A stretch of DNA of 10,496 bases from SbD1 sp049300095 (GCA_049300095.1 JBAQYM010000002.1:1-10496); one strand, 5' to 3'. Positions 1 to 6,237 are shown, numbered from the stretch's first letter. Numbers and translations are program-made. Notes: generated by a model from the sequence alone, not told the origin.

Positions 1-124
1 TTGCCCCATCCTCCGGGTGGGCCGACTCAATATACCACAATTTTGGCTACAAAGGGGGGCAACTCCGAGCGCCAAAAGCGGACACTTTATTTGCTTTAAA
101 AGCGGACATTTCTATTTGTTGACA
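1..124. mobile_element. Probable end of an IS21-family insertion sequence (non-coding terminal repeats)
   Basis: Two direct repeats with the core AAAAGCGGACA occur at 74-84 and 98-108. Each is followed by a T-rich stretch containing TATTTG, and then TTGACA at 119-124. Multiple internal repeats of this type near a terminus ending in TGACA are known for IS21-family elements. The first 70 bases have no convincing reading frame, which fits the spacer between istB and the IS end. The IS body would lie to the left of the window. The family assignment rests on recalled similarity, and the exact terminus is inferred. Confidence 0.5.
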
Positions 125-134
125 ACAGAGAATT

Positions 135-163
135 TTGCAGGAGAACGATAAAAACCTTAATAA
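135..163 (+). promoter_or_regulatory. Candidate sigma70 promoter for the recombinase gene
   Basis: TTGCAG (135-140) and TAATAA (158-163) are separated by 17 bases and lie about 50 bases before the recombinase start. TTGACA at 119-124, in the IS end, is a better -35 box but has no good -10 at the right distance. This is a pattern match only. Confidence 0.3.
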
Positions 164-211
164 TAGCACAGCATTGCATAGAATAGCCTCAACTCAAGCG
201 AGGAGAAAACC

Positions 212-883
212 ATGAAGGCGTTGGCGTACCTGAGAGTGTCCACCGAGGACCAGGTTGAATCCGGAGCTGGTCTTTCCGCTCAACTCAATGCCTGTGAATC
301 CTATTCGGCACGGATTCAGATTGGAATTGCCGAGACCTTCAGCGATGAGGGGATAAGTGGGGCCTGCGGTCTCGAAAAGCGGCCCGCGCTCTTGGAGGCA
401 ATCGGCCGTCTTGGGAAGGGTGATATCCTCCTCGTTGCAAAGCGGGACCGCCTGGGGCGCGATCCCATCAAGGTCGCCATGATCGAATCGGCGGTTGTCA
501 GGAAGGGGGCGCGCGTCGTTTCCGCTGCCGGCGAGGGCACCGAAGCCGATGACCCCTCCTCGATTCTGATGCGCCGCATGATCGATGCCTTTGCCGAGTA
601 CGAGCGCCTGATCATCGGCGCCAGGACCAAAGCCGCCATGCAGGCGAAAAAGGGCAAGGGCGAGCTGGTGGGGTCCGTGCCGTATGGGTATCGGCTCTCT
701 TGCAACGGAACGCGGCTCGAGTTGCACCCGGAAGAGCAGCGTGTGATCGCCGAGGCGAGGCGGCTAAAGGCCGCGGGCTTGTCTCTGCGCGTGATCGCGC
801 GGGAGCTGGCGCGCCTGGGGCTGAAATCGCGGACCGGCCAAACCTTCGAGGCTGTTCAAATTCAAAGGATGCTGGCGGCATGA
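212..883 (+). CDS. Small serine recombinase (resolvase/invertase family)
   Basis: This 223-residue protein should cut and rejoin DNA through a 5'-phosphoserine link. The N-terminal resolvase domain spans roughly residues 1-145. It contains YLRVST with the expected nucleophile Ser10 and the nearby Arg8, an AKRDRLGRD segment around 76-84, and the E-helix start YERLIIGART (130-139). The C-terminal part (about 155-223) has the PYGYR hinge and a helix-turn-helix recombinase tail that ends in QIQRMLAA. At 223 residues it belongs to the small resolvase-like group rather than the 450-600 residue large serine integrases. The start ATG has AGGAG at 201-205, six bases upstream. The stop overlaps the next start (ATGA), so it is probably co-transcribed with the excisionase-like gene. 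It appears intact. It could be the element's integrase or a resolvase; neither core sites nor att sites could be identified. Confidence 0.9.
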   Translation: MKALAYLRVSTEDQVESGAGLSAQLNACESYSARIQIGIAETFSDEGISGACGLEKRPALLEAIGRLGKGDILLVAKRDRLGRDPIKVAMIESAVVRKGARVVSAAGEGTEADDPSSILMRRMIDAFAEYERLIIGARTKAAMQAKKGKGELVGSVPYGYRLSCNGTRLELHPEEQRVIAEARRLKAAGLSLRVIARELARLGLKSRTGQTFEAVQIQRMLAA

Positions 884-1216
884 CGGTAAAGAAGATCGAC
901 TTCAAAGCCGTGCGGGAATCGCGGGCGCGGCTGGAAAAACTCGTGGAGGAACACCCCGAGCTCGCAAACGAGGCGGCTGACAAGGTCCAACTCGCCCGAG
1001 ATTGGGAGAAGGACCTGGAGGGGGTTCTCGATATGGAGAAAATGACTTTCACCATTCCGGAGGCGGCCGAGCTCCTGAGTTGTCATCCGGATACGATCCG
1101 GCAAGTTGAAGGCCGCCGCATTCGGCAAGGGGATCCGCATCTCCCGCTTCGATCTTGAACGGTATTACCGGGACCTGGGCGGCGGGAGCCTCTTCGGAGA
1201 TAATGAAGCGGAATGA
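880..1216 (+). pseudogene. Excisionase/MerR-type DNA-binding protein, frameshifted
   Basis: The ATG at 880 overlaps the recombinase stop. The first frame encodes an acidic/basic helical N-terminus and then, from about residue 48, the helix-turn-helix motif FTIPEAAELLSCHPDTIRQ. It then runs into a non-homologous tail and stops at 1158. From 1106 the +1 frame reads LKAAAFGKGIRIS followed by RFDLERYYRDL and stops at 1216, which is the wing and C-terminus expected for the same excisionase fold. Family members normally have about six residues (of the type RAIKSGK) between these two halves. This suggests a deletion of about 17-20 bases, not a multiple of three, near 1104-1106. The intact protein would have bent DNA to direct excision by the recombinase upstream. 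As it stands, the frame-0 product has half a DNA-binding domain and is probably inactive. Confidence 0.75.
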
Positions 1217-1261
1217 CTGTTAGGGACGGTTGCCCTTTAAAAATCCAGGCAGGAGGCCCCA

Positions 1262-1429
1262 ATGGGAAGCAAGGTGCTCCAATGGGTAAAAAGTGAATGG
1301 TTCAGGTTGACCATTATTGTGCTGTGGGTAATCTCAATTTATGAGGCATCGAGGATAGCCGACCATCTCCTGGGTCTTGGAGGGATAGCCGGGAATCTTT
1401 TCCGTGGGATTAGCGTGACAGTCCGTTAG
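1262..1429 (+). CDS. Small membrane protein, 55 residues
   Basis: This short ORF has a near-perfect ribosome binding site, AGGAGG at 1251-1256, five bases before the ATG. The product begins with an amphipathic stretch, MGSKVLQWVKSEWFR, followed by one hydrophobic segment (LTIIVLWVISIYE, residues 16-28). It ends in a glycine-rich, weakly hydrophobic tail with two arginines. A single-pass inner-membrane protein is likely. I do not recognise a family. It lies between the broken excisionase and a structured intergenic element, in the same direction. Phage-encoded small membrane proteins of this size include holin-like and superinfection-exclusion proteins, but nothing in the sequence chooses between them. 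Confidence 0.55.
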   Translation: MGSKVLQWVKSEWFRLTIIVLWVISIYEASRIADHLLGLGGIAGNLFRGISVTVR

Positions 1430-1439
1430 AATTAAAAGG

Positions 1440-1498
1440 TTTGGAGGGATAGAGTTCGCGACTCGAAAAGGCGCTTTCCCGGGCGCTTTCCCTCCAAA
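1440..1498. repeat. Structured intergenic element: 10-bp inverted repeat enclosing two smaller hairpins
   Basis: TTTGGAGGGA (1440-1449) is perfectly complementary to TCCCTCCAAA (1489-1498). The enclosed 39 bases contain a small hairpin, GAGT-TCGCG-ACTC, at 1452-1464. They also contain a near-tandem repeat of GGCGCTTTCCC (1470-1480) and GGCGCTTTCCC (1482-1492), which can itself fold against the AAAGG before it. As RNA this could make a three-way junction. As DNA it could be a cruciform or a protein binding site. No T-run follows, so a simple intrinsic terminator is not supported. Confidence 0.45.
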
Positions 1499-1527
1499 AT
1501 ATTCCGGGCCGCTGCGGGAGGCGGGCT

Positions 1528-2826
1528 ATGCGGAACACTTTGGAAGATATGGCGCGTGATGCGCCCAATACATTCGAGTCCTTCTCGAATCTATTGGATC
1601 ACCTATCCGGCAAGCCTATCTATAATCAAACCGAGGACCTCCATCACTGGATTTGTGCGCCAGGGCACCTTTTTGTAAAGCAAGTATTTGATGAATTTTA
1701 CAATCTTGGATCACCGGGATATCTGATTCCGCATGAATCATTGCAAGCCCAATTCGGCCAACTTCAAGAAGTGATAGCCAGAGGGAATGTCCATCCAACC
1801 GCTTTTGCCTTGTTGGTTCAGTTCATGGGTTTTTATGTGCTCTATCTATGGGTAATACATTGTTGGGTGGCTGGTAGCGAGCAAGAGCACAAAGACCCTG
1901 TGGGAATTCAATTCGAGTACGACATGAGGCCGGGCTCCGCACCGTCTGCTTTCCCGCCATTGATTTCCAAGGACATTACACTGGAATGGTGGTGGGTATG
2001 GGTTTTTATTGATCTGGCCGACAATCTTAAATTAAGCAATTTTAACTCGATGCCGGGTATACTAAGTCAGTATTTACAGACCCAGGCAAGTTCCAAAGCC
2101 CAAAAGGAACGTGAAAAGCTATTCCGGAGTATGCCTTTCGATTTTCAACTACAATGGGTTGAGCGAATCGCTGAACACAGAAGAATCAAAATAACCTCCA
2201 CGCCGCGATATCGAGATGAAATAGCATTAATTCCTCATGTATTTGATTTCCTGGCTCGATTCGAAATTGCAATCCGCTTCTATTCCTCTACGAACCGGGA
2301 CATGTGGGAAACGCTAAGAAATCCGGAAACGCAGGATCATGTTCTCACCAGTGCTCAGACACAGGGTTTCTTTAGAATTCAAGAAGCTGCTTGGCCGGAA
2401 GCTTTTTGTGGGGATAAAAAACTTGCTTCGACCGCCCTCCTTTCCATAACACTGCAAAAACATGGAGTTGCCCAGAAGAGGGCAGACCCTCTTCGGCTCA
2501 GAATCGACAAAGCCTTCTCAAGGGCATGCAACATCAAGGCAGGCAATGTAAATCGGTACAAGAAGGTGTTAACCGATAAAGATAAACAAATGTTGAGAGA
2601 TATTCGGCCTGACCTGGTGGCATTGAGCAAAAGGAAAACCCACAAATTCAAAAAGATCACCCCTGAAATTCTCAGAAAAAGAGAGACCCTTTATCCAACT
2701 ATCAATGAAAAAGATTGGAACGATTTAACCGTCAAGGTCGCTGCCACCTACATTCGATCCAAAACTCCAGATGAATCCCCACCAACTCTTACCGCAGTAA
2801 CACAGTTTCTCAAGAAAATCCTATAG
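1528..2826 (+). CDS. Unrecognised 432-residue protein, possible cargo gene
   Basis: This is an intact ORF starting at an ATG with GGGAGG at 1516-1521. I do not recognise the family. The N-terminal 90 residues look helical and acidic. Residues 91-115 form a strongly hydrophobic, aromatic segment (ALLVQFMGFYVLYLWVIHCW) that could be membrane-associated or a buried helix. Residues 152-166 are unusually tryptophan-rich (LEWWWVWVFIDLAD). The middle (185-260) is charged and helical. The C-terminal 110 residues are lysine/arginine-rich with no clear motif and could bind nucleic acid. No Walker, nuclease or HEPN motif is apparent. The gene is visibly richer in A and T than its neighbours and interrupts a run of small phage-type genes, which suggests separate acquisition. 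A role in phage or plasmid interference is possible from context alone. Confidence 0.75.
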   Translation: MRNTLEDMARDAPNTFESFSNLLDHLSGKPIYNQTEDLHHWICAPGHLFVKQVFDEFYNLGSPGYLIPHESLQAQFGQLQEVIARGNVHPTAFALLVQFMGFYVLYLWVIHCWVAGSEQEHKDPVGIQFEYDMRPGSAPSAFPPLISKDITLEWWWVWVFIDLADNLKLSNFNSMPGILSQYLQTQASSKAQKEREKLFRSMPFDFQLQWVERIAEHRRIKITSTPRYRDEIALIPHVFDFLARFEIAIRFYSSTNRDMWETLRNPETQDHVLTSAQTQGFFRIQEAAWPEAFCGDKKLASTALLSITLQKHGVAQKRADPLRLRIDKAFSRACNIKAGNVNRYKKVLTDKDKQMLRDIRPDLVALSKRKTHKFKKITPEILRKRETLYPTINEKDWNDLTVKVAATYIRSKTPDESPPTLTAVTQFLKKIL

Positions 2827-2951
2827 ATATCGTCGCCGGTCGCCAGTAAGCCCCCACTTTGTATTTTGCCAGAATTGAGGGGGGGTGACATTTGGGCCTG
2901 TTCCTCCGTATGGTCACAAGCAGAAACTTTCTCCCTTAAACGACAGGAGGT
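2827..2951. other. Intergenic spacer with C-run/G-run pair
   Basis: The spacer contains AAGCCCCCAC (2848-2857) and, 20-odd bases later, GAGGGGGGTG (2878-2887). These could pair over about five or six GC base pairs. No T-run follows, so this is at most a weak stem. The end of the spacer carries the strong Shine-Dalgarno sequence AGGAGG (2945-2950) of the next gene. Confidence 0.25.
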
Positions 2952-2954
2952 GTG

Positions 2955-3167
2955 ATGCTGACGATCAGCAGGAATCTGAAAGCGGCCATCAAGCTCGGAC
3001 CGGAGCGAGCCTACAGAGTTGCGCGAAGGGCCGGCATCAGTCCAACCACTCTATCGAAGTTGATGAATGGGATCGTCGAGGTTAAGCCCGACGATCCCAG
3101 GGTGGTAGCTGTTGGGAAGGTTCTTGGGGTGGAGGCCTCCAAGTGCTTCGAACAGATCCAGCTATAA
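2955..3167 (+). CDS. Cro/XRE-type helix-turn-helix DNA-binding protein
   Basis: This 70-residue protein is basic at its N-terminus. It carries a lambda-repressor-like helix-turn-helix at about residues 19-40 (AYRVARRAGISPTTLSKLMNG): the first helix RVARRAG, the turn around GIS, and the recognition helix PTTLSKLMNG. The short C-terminal part (VVAVGKVLGVEASKCFEQ) resembles the last helices of this fold. It probably binds operator DNA as a dimer and regulates the element's early genes. AGGAGG at 2945-2950 favours the ATG at 2955 over the GTG at 2952. It sits directly before the replication genes, which is typical of phage and integrative-element control regions. No matching operator repeats were identified. 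Confidence 0.75.
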   Translation: MLTISRNLKAAIKLGPERAYRVARRAGISPTTLSKLMNGIVEVKPDDPRVVAVGKVLGVEASKCFEQIQL

Positions 3168-3213
3168 CGATGGGCACAACCAGGACGAAGTTTTCCGGCG
3201 AAAGGAGGTGCAA

Positions 3214-3444
3214 ATGATCGGAGCGCTTTTTGAATTCGATGAACACACAGGAAGGACTCGACGAGTTTTCCTCATCGCTGACACGGACCGACAACAGGCC
3301 GCGGTCGAGTATGGCTTGGCGCGTATCACAAATCCTGGATGTTGGTGCTGGTTGCGCCGTCTCGTCCGGATCGGGGCGAGGCCAGCTTGGTTGCAGTCTC
3401 CATCCCGGAGGGACGATTCCCGAGACCGAAAGGGCCGCAACTAA
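3214..3444 (+). CDS. Small phage-type protein, possibly frameshifted
   Basis: AAAGGAGGTG (3201-3210) is an excellent ribosome binding site for the ATG at 3214. The product is 76 residues. Residues 1-43 look like a normal small protein (FEFDEHTGRTRRVFLIADTD). The rest turns into an arginine- and tryptophan-rich tail (CWCWLRRLVRIGARPAW). Over the same DNA, the frame of the following gene reads LVLVAPSRPDRGEASLVAV and then SIPEGRFPRPKG, which looks more like a natural protein. A frameshift near 3335-3345 is therefore possible, which would have joined these two parts in the ancestor. The stop overlaps the start of the replication gene (TAATG), pointing to translational coupling. The family is not recognised. 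Confidence 0.55.
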   Translation: MIGALFEFDEHTGRTRRVFLIADTDRQQAAVEYGLARITNPGCWCWLRRLVRIGARPAWLQSPSRRDDSRDRKGRN

Positions 3445-3845
3445 TGCATCGGCACTGGGTCAAATTTTGGCGCAAGTCGCTCGACTCGGGCATGCTCCAG
3501 AACCCCGAGCTCTGGACCTTTTGGTCCTGGTGCCTACTGAAAGCCTCGCACAAGGCATCAAAACAGATGCTGGGCTTCCAGGTGATCGATCTCGAACCCG
3601 GGCAACTCATCTTCGGCCGAAAGATCGCCTGCAAAGAATTAAACCTCTCAGAGCACGTTGTCCGATCTTGCGTTTCCACTCTTAAAGAGATGGGAAATAT
3701 CAGCGTCAAAACCACCAACAAGTTTTCGATCATAACTGTAATCAATTGGGCTATTTATCAGGGTAGTGGGCTGGAAATTCACCAGCAAAACCACCAGCCA
3801 GAGCACCAACAACCCACCAACAACCCACCACAAACAAGAATGTAA
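3444..3845 (+). CDS. Phage-type replication protein, N-terminal winged-helix part
   Basis: This 133-residue reading frame starts at an ATG that overlaps the previous stop. It begins with WVKFWRKSLDSGML and an aromatic helix (NPELWTFWSWCLLKAS), followed by DLEPGQLIFGRKIACKELNL. A winged helix-turn-helix lies at about residues 58-105 (ELNLSEHVVRSCVSTLKEMG, then KTTNKFSIITVINWAIYQ). This is the usual N-terminal domain of phage and integrative-element replication-organiser proteins, which bind the origin and recruit the replicative helicase. From residue 112 a glutamine/asparagine/histidine/proline-rich linker follows, and the frame stops at 3845. The expected C-terminal domain continues in another frame from about 3870. 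The gene is therefore probably split by frameshift, although a separate two-gene arrangement cannot be excluded. The gene order with dnaB supports a replication role. Confidence 0.7.
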   Translation: MHRHWVKFWRKSLDSGMLQNPELWTFWSWCLLKASHKASKQMLGFQVIDLEPGQLIFGRKIACKELNLSEHVVRSCVSTLKEMGNISVKTTNKFSIITVINWAIYQGSGLEIHQQNHQPEHQQPTNNPPQTRM

Positions 3846-4374
3846 AGAATGTAAGAAAGAAAAAAAGCATTTGTCGCAAACCTCGCGGTTTGCTGACGAC
3901 TCCATTGAACTGCGCCTGGCGGCAACACTTCGGGACCTCATCAACGAGCGATCTCCGAACGGCAATCCCATCATCCCGGAAAAGACCGACATGCAGAAAT
4001 GGGCCGGGCATATTGATCGCATGATCCAGTTGGACGGGCGCTCTCCCGATGAGGTAGGGGAAGTGATCAGGTGGGCCCAGCAAGACACTTTCTGGAGAAA
4101 CAACATTCACAGCACGGCAAAGTTACGGCAAAGGTTCGGACAGCTCTTCGACCTCATGAACTCAAAGCAAGTCGGAAGAAAAGAGCCCGCCAATGCAAGC
4201 GCGCGCGTCATCGATCCGGCGCGCCAGGGCTTCGATGCTCTTCCCCTGGGCGAAAGGCAAGAACGGAACGCGAGGGTCAATGAAGAGCACCCGGGATTGG
4301 CGGACATCTCCCCATCCGCGGTTGAAGCAGTGGCCGCCGCCGCGTGGCACGAAGAGGTGAGCCGCCATGCCTGA
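3766..4374 (+). CDS. Phage-type replication protein, C-terminal part (probably the same broken gene)
   Basis: The longest frame opens at GTG 3766 with no good ribosome binding site. Other in-frame starts are TTG 3871 and ATG 3988. The first 35 residues are low-complexity and overlap the linker of the previous frame. From about 3895 it encodes a recognisable helical domain: DSIELRLAATLRDLI, then QKWAGHIDRMIQLDGRSPDE, VIRWAQQDTFWRNNI and STAKLRQRFGQLFDLM. Such domains form the C-terminal half of DnaD-like phage replication proteins, implicated in DNA binding and helicase recruitment. A basic, alanine-rich tail follows. The frame differs by a net +1 from the N-terminal part. The stop overlaps the dnaB start by eight bases, so coupled translation is likely. 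I take it as the second half of one disrupted gene. Confidence 0.6.
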   Translation: MGWKFTSKTTSQSTNNPPTTHHKQECKECKKEKKHLSQTSRFADDSIELRLAATLRDLINERSPNGNPIIPEKTDMQKWAGHIDRMIQLDGRSPDEVGEVIRWAQQDTFWRNNIHSTAKLRQRFGQLFDLMNSKQVGRKEPANASARVIDPARQGFDALPLGERQERNARVNEEHPGLADISPSAVEAVAAAAWHEEVSRHA

Positions 4375-5080
4375 TAAATTCCCGCCCTTTGCACTCGAAG
4401 CCGAGCAATCGCTTCTCGGCGGTCTCCTGGTGGACAATTCCCGATTCCCGGATGTTCTAGAGATCCTCGAGGGCAACGAATTCTATAAGGACTCCCACCG
4501 CCTTATCTACCGTGCGATATCGGACCTGTTCGCAAAGGGATCGCCGGCCGATCTTGTCACGGTCTCGGATCTTCTCTTTTCCCGTAACCAACTCGAGGCG
4601 GCGGGCGGGGTTTCCTATGTCTCATCGCTCACCGATCACATGGCCTCTGCCGACAATGTGGCCGCTTATGCTGCGCTCATTGCCGACAAGGCGCAGGCGC
4701 GCCGGCTCATCCAGGCGGCAAACGAGATCCTTTCCGCATGCTACGCCGGGCATAGAGCCGATGAAGTTGCGGAAAAAACAGAGGCCTCCATTTTCGGCAT
4801 CACGGAAAAGCGCGTCAAAGGGCGGTTTTGCCATATCAGCGAGATAGTCCGCGGGAATATCGAGGTTATCGAAAAGGGAAGCGGGCAAGGAGGAGTCGCC
4901 GGACATCGGAGCGGTTTCGATGATCTCGATGCGCGCATTGGCGGGTTTCGAAAGTCTAATCTGATTTTTCTTGCCGGAAGGCCGGGAATGGGAAAAACAG
5001 CCCTCGCTTTGTGCATTGCGCGCAACGCCGCGAGGAACGGAACCTCCGTCGGGGGCTTCTCGGGTTGGCGCATACTTTAG
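4367..5080 (+). pseudogene. dnaB: Replicative DNA helicase DnaB, truncated after Walker A
   Basis: The product is 237 residues, whereas full DnaB proteins have about 440-470. Residues 4-105 form the DnaB N-terminal helical domain (PFALEAEQSLLGGLLVDN, then FYKDSHRLIYRAI). The linker follows, and then the RecA-like core starts at about residue 182 with SGFDDLDARIGGF, LIFLAGRPG and the Walker A box GRPGMGKT (204-211). Homology continues to NGTSVG-GFS and then changes abruptly to GWRIL and a stop. The family continues there with FSLEM and the rest of the ATPase. Walker B, the sensor and DNA-binding loops, and the arginine finger are all missing, so this product cannot unwind DNA. A deletion breakpoint near 5063 is the simplest explanation. 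The start overlaps the replication gene upstream. Confidence 0.85.
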
Positions 5081-5241
5081 CGTGTTCCAGGAAAGAAGGC
5101 AAGTTGCAGGCAACCGCATTGAATAGTTCAGCTTTCCTTTTAGCGTTCTACCCCCGAGAATTTGTCGCCTTGTTGCCAGTGCCTTCTGGACGTGGACGAC
5201 GAGGAAGGGCACTCGGGATGGAAGGAGGATAAGAAAACATC
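5063..5241 (+). other. Region after the dnaB breakpoint, possible gene remnant
   Basis: No dnaB similarity continues here in any frame. One frame at 5163-5262 reads LSPCCQCLLDVDDEEGHSGW and stops soon after. It has CxxC-like cysteines and could be the tail of a lost zinc-ribbon gene, which would fit a deletion running from dnaB into the end of its neighbour. It lacks a start and is too short to assign. AAGGAGGA (5222-5229) serves the next ORF. Confidence 0.25.
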
Positions 5242-5418
5242 ATGGCTAAAGAATCTATGAAGACCGCGAAGAACGACAAGGACGACAAGTTCGCCTTCTG
5301 GTGCCCGCATTGCGAAACCATCCACGTGCGCGGTGCCTGGAGTGCTGCCCATGCCGATATCGAGCAACTCTTCGGATGCGACTGTGGGGAAACGATCATA
5401 TTGAAGCCGCTGAGGTGA
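5242..5418 (+). CDS. Small zinc-ribbon protein, 58 residues
   Basis: The ORF starts at ATG 5242, preceded by AAGGAGGA about 12 bases upstream, a slightly long spacing. The N-terminus is lysine/aspartate-rich (MAKESMKTAKNDKDDK). It is followed by FWCPHCETIHVRG, and 22 residues later by GCDCGETIILKP. The CPHC and CDC pairs would hold one zinc ion in a zinc-ribbon fold. Such small zinc-ribbon proteins are common in phage and integrative-element genomes, but their role is unknown. The ORF ends five bases before the next start and appears to be part of the same operon. Confidence 0.65.
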   Translation: MAKESMKTAKNDKDDKFAFWCPHCETIHVRGAWSAAHADIEQLFGCDCGETIILKPLR

Positions 5419-5422
5419 TCCC

Positions 5423-5656
5423 ATGAAGAAATCGGAAATCAGGGTCGGTCTGAGGTACTCGGACGGTAAGGGGCGGGTCAGAGAGGTTATCGATGAAGGC
5501 AGGGGTTGCTGCCTGTCGCAGTACCAGGACGATTGGGACTGTGTTCGGTACCGTGTTGTTGCGAAGGGGAAAGGGCCATTCAAGGTCGAGGAAAGGCACA
5601 GTACTACTCGGGCCTCTTTCGCATCCTGGGCAAAAACGGTCGTGGAGGAAACATGA
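5423..5656 (+). CDS. Small phage-type hypothetical protein, 77 residues
   Basis: The start ATG follows TGAGGTGAT (5410-5418), which overlaps the stop of the zinc-ribbon gene. The protein reads as a compact beta-rich domain: an N-terminal strand pair (IRVGLRYSDGKGRVREVIDE), a second pair (DDWDCVRYRVVAKGKGP) and a C-terminal helix (TTRASFASWAKTVVEE). Proteins of this form occur in phage early regions, with no function that I can name. The charged, small beta-barrel-like pattern would suit a nucleic-acid or protein adaptor, but that is only an inference. The stop overlaps the next ATG (ATGA). Confidence 0.65.
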   Translation: MKKSEIRVGLRYSDGKGRVREVIDEGRGCCLSQYQDDWDCVRYRVVAKGKGPFKVEERHSTTRASFASWAKTVVEET

Positions 5657-5898
5657 CCGAGATCCTACTCATCCTCGTTAAGTGCCAGCGGGTCGTTCAA
5701 TCCTGTACTACCCTCGATCAACTGGATGTAGCCGAGAAGTTTGTCAAAGCATGCTTCCGGGAACTCAATATAACCTATCCCGAAGCATGGGCCTATTTGG
5801 GGAGCGGTTGCATGACACAGTATTCTGATGCCGCTCGGGGGATTGTAAAGATGCTGAAGGCTAAAAGAAAGGCGGTCGCGAAATGTCTGAAAACCTGA
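5653..5898 (+). CDS. Small helical hypothetical protein, 81 residues
   Basis: The ATG overlaps the previous stop and is preceded by GGAGG at 5644-5648. The product begins MTEILLILVKCQRVVQSC and contains a helical middle (LDQLDVAEKFVKACFREL). It ends with a lysine-rich helix (IVKMLKAKRKAVAKCLKT). No known motif is visible. Tight coupling to both neighbours indicates one operon. Four cysteines are scattered and do not form a clear metal site. Confidence 0.6.
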   Translation: MTEILLILVKCQRVVQSCTTLDQLDVAEKFVKACFRELNITYPEAWAYLGSGCMTQYSDAARGIVKMLKAKRKAVAKCLKT

Positions 5899-6154
5899 TG
5901 ACCCGGAGCACAAGGCGACCAGCGATGCGTATCGGGAGGGGTGGGAACGGATCTTCGGGAAACATGATCCGGACCCATGCCCCTGTGATACGTGTGCTTT
6001 CCATGCTGGATGCCCGGACATGTGCCCCGAGATTGATGCGTGGGAGGAACGGAACGTTGAACCCGAGGTGGCCAAAAACGTCCTGGCCGCAGAAAAGGCG
6101 CAGTCCCTCTCCTTCGCGGAATGGAGGAGGGGATTGATGCGGGGGTGGAGATAA
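5883..6154 (+). pseudogene. Cysteine-rich phage-type protein, frameshifted near its start
   Basis: GAAAGGCGG (5866-5874) and the ATG at 5883 give a plausible start, MSENLMT. The same frame then becomes arginine-rich nonsense. Two bases over, the frame reads DPEHKATSDAYREGWERIFG, then PCPCDTCAFHAGCPDMCPE, DAWEERN and SFAEWRRGLMRGWR, with the stop at 6152-6154. This second frame has a natural composition and a CxCxxCx5CxxxC cluster likely to bind metal, but it has no start codon before the cluster. Loss of four bases at a GACC-GACC repeat near 5897-5902 would convert an ancestral M-T-D-P-E into the present sequence. The role is unknown. It is the last gene before the terminator. Confidence 0.6.
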
Positions 6155-6162
6155 GAGATAAC

Positions 6163-6189
6163 AGGAGGGGCTTCGGCCCCTCCTTCTTT
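6163..6189 (+). terminator. Rho-independent terminator with UUCG tetraloop
   Basis: AGGAGGGGC (6163-6171) and GCCCCTCCT (6176-6184) form a perfect nine-base-pair stem around TTCG, followed by a T-rich stretch (TTCTTT). It lies nine bases after the Cys-rich gene and should end the operon. Confidence 0.85.
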
Positions 6190-6237
6190 GCTTGGAGAAC
6201 CCAGTGGAGAAGGTAGGAGCCGAGAATGCCTAACTTC

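Noticed and set aside
71..124. CRISPR-like direct repeats
   Set aside because: Only two short copies exist with no regular spacers. They fit IS21-type terminal repeats better.
194..727. Long minus-strand reading frame opposite the recombinase
   Set aside because: It mirrors the GC-rich codons of a clear recombinase gene and has no ribosome binding site or family resemblance.
2848..2887. Terminator after the 432-residue gene
   Set aside because: The C-run/G-run stem is short with a loop of over 20 bases, and no T-run follows.
5011..5232. 73-codon frame overlapping the end of dnaB
   Set aside because: Its first part overlaps true dnaB coding sequence out of frame and the rest looks random.
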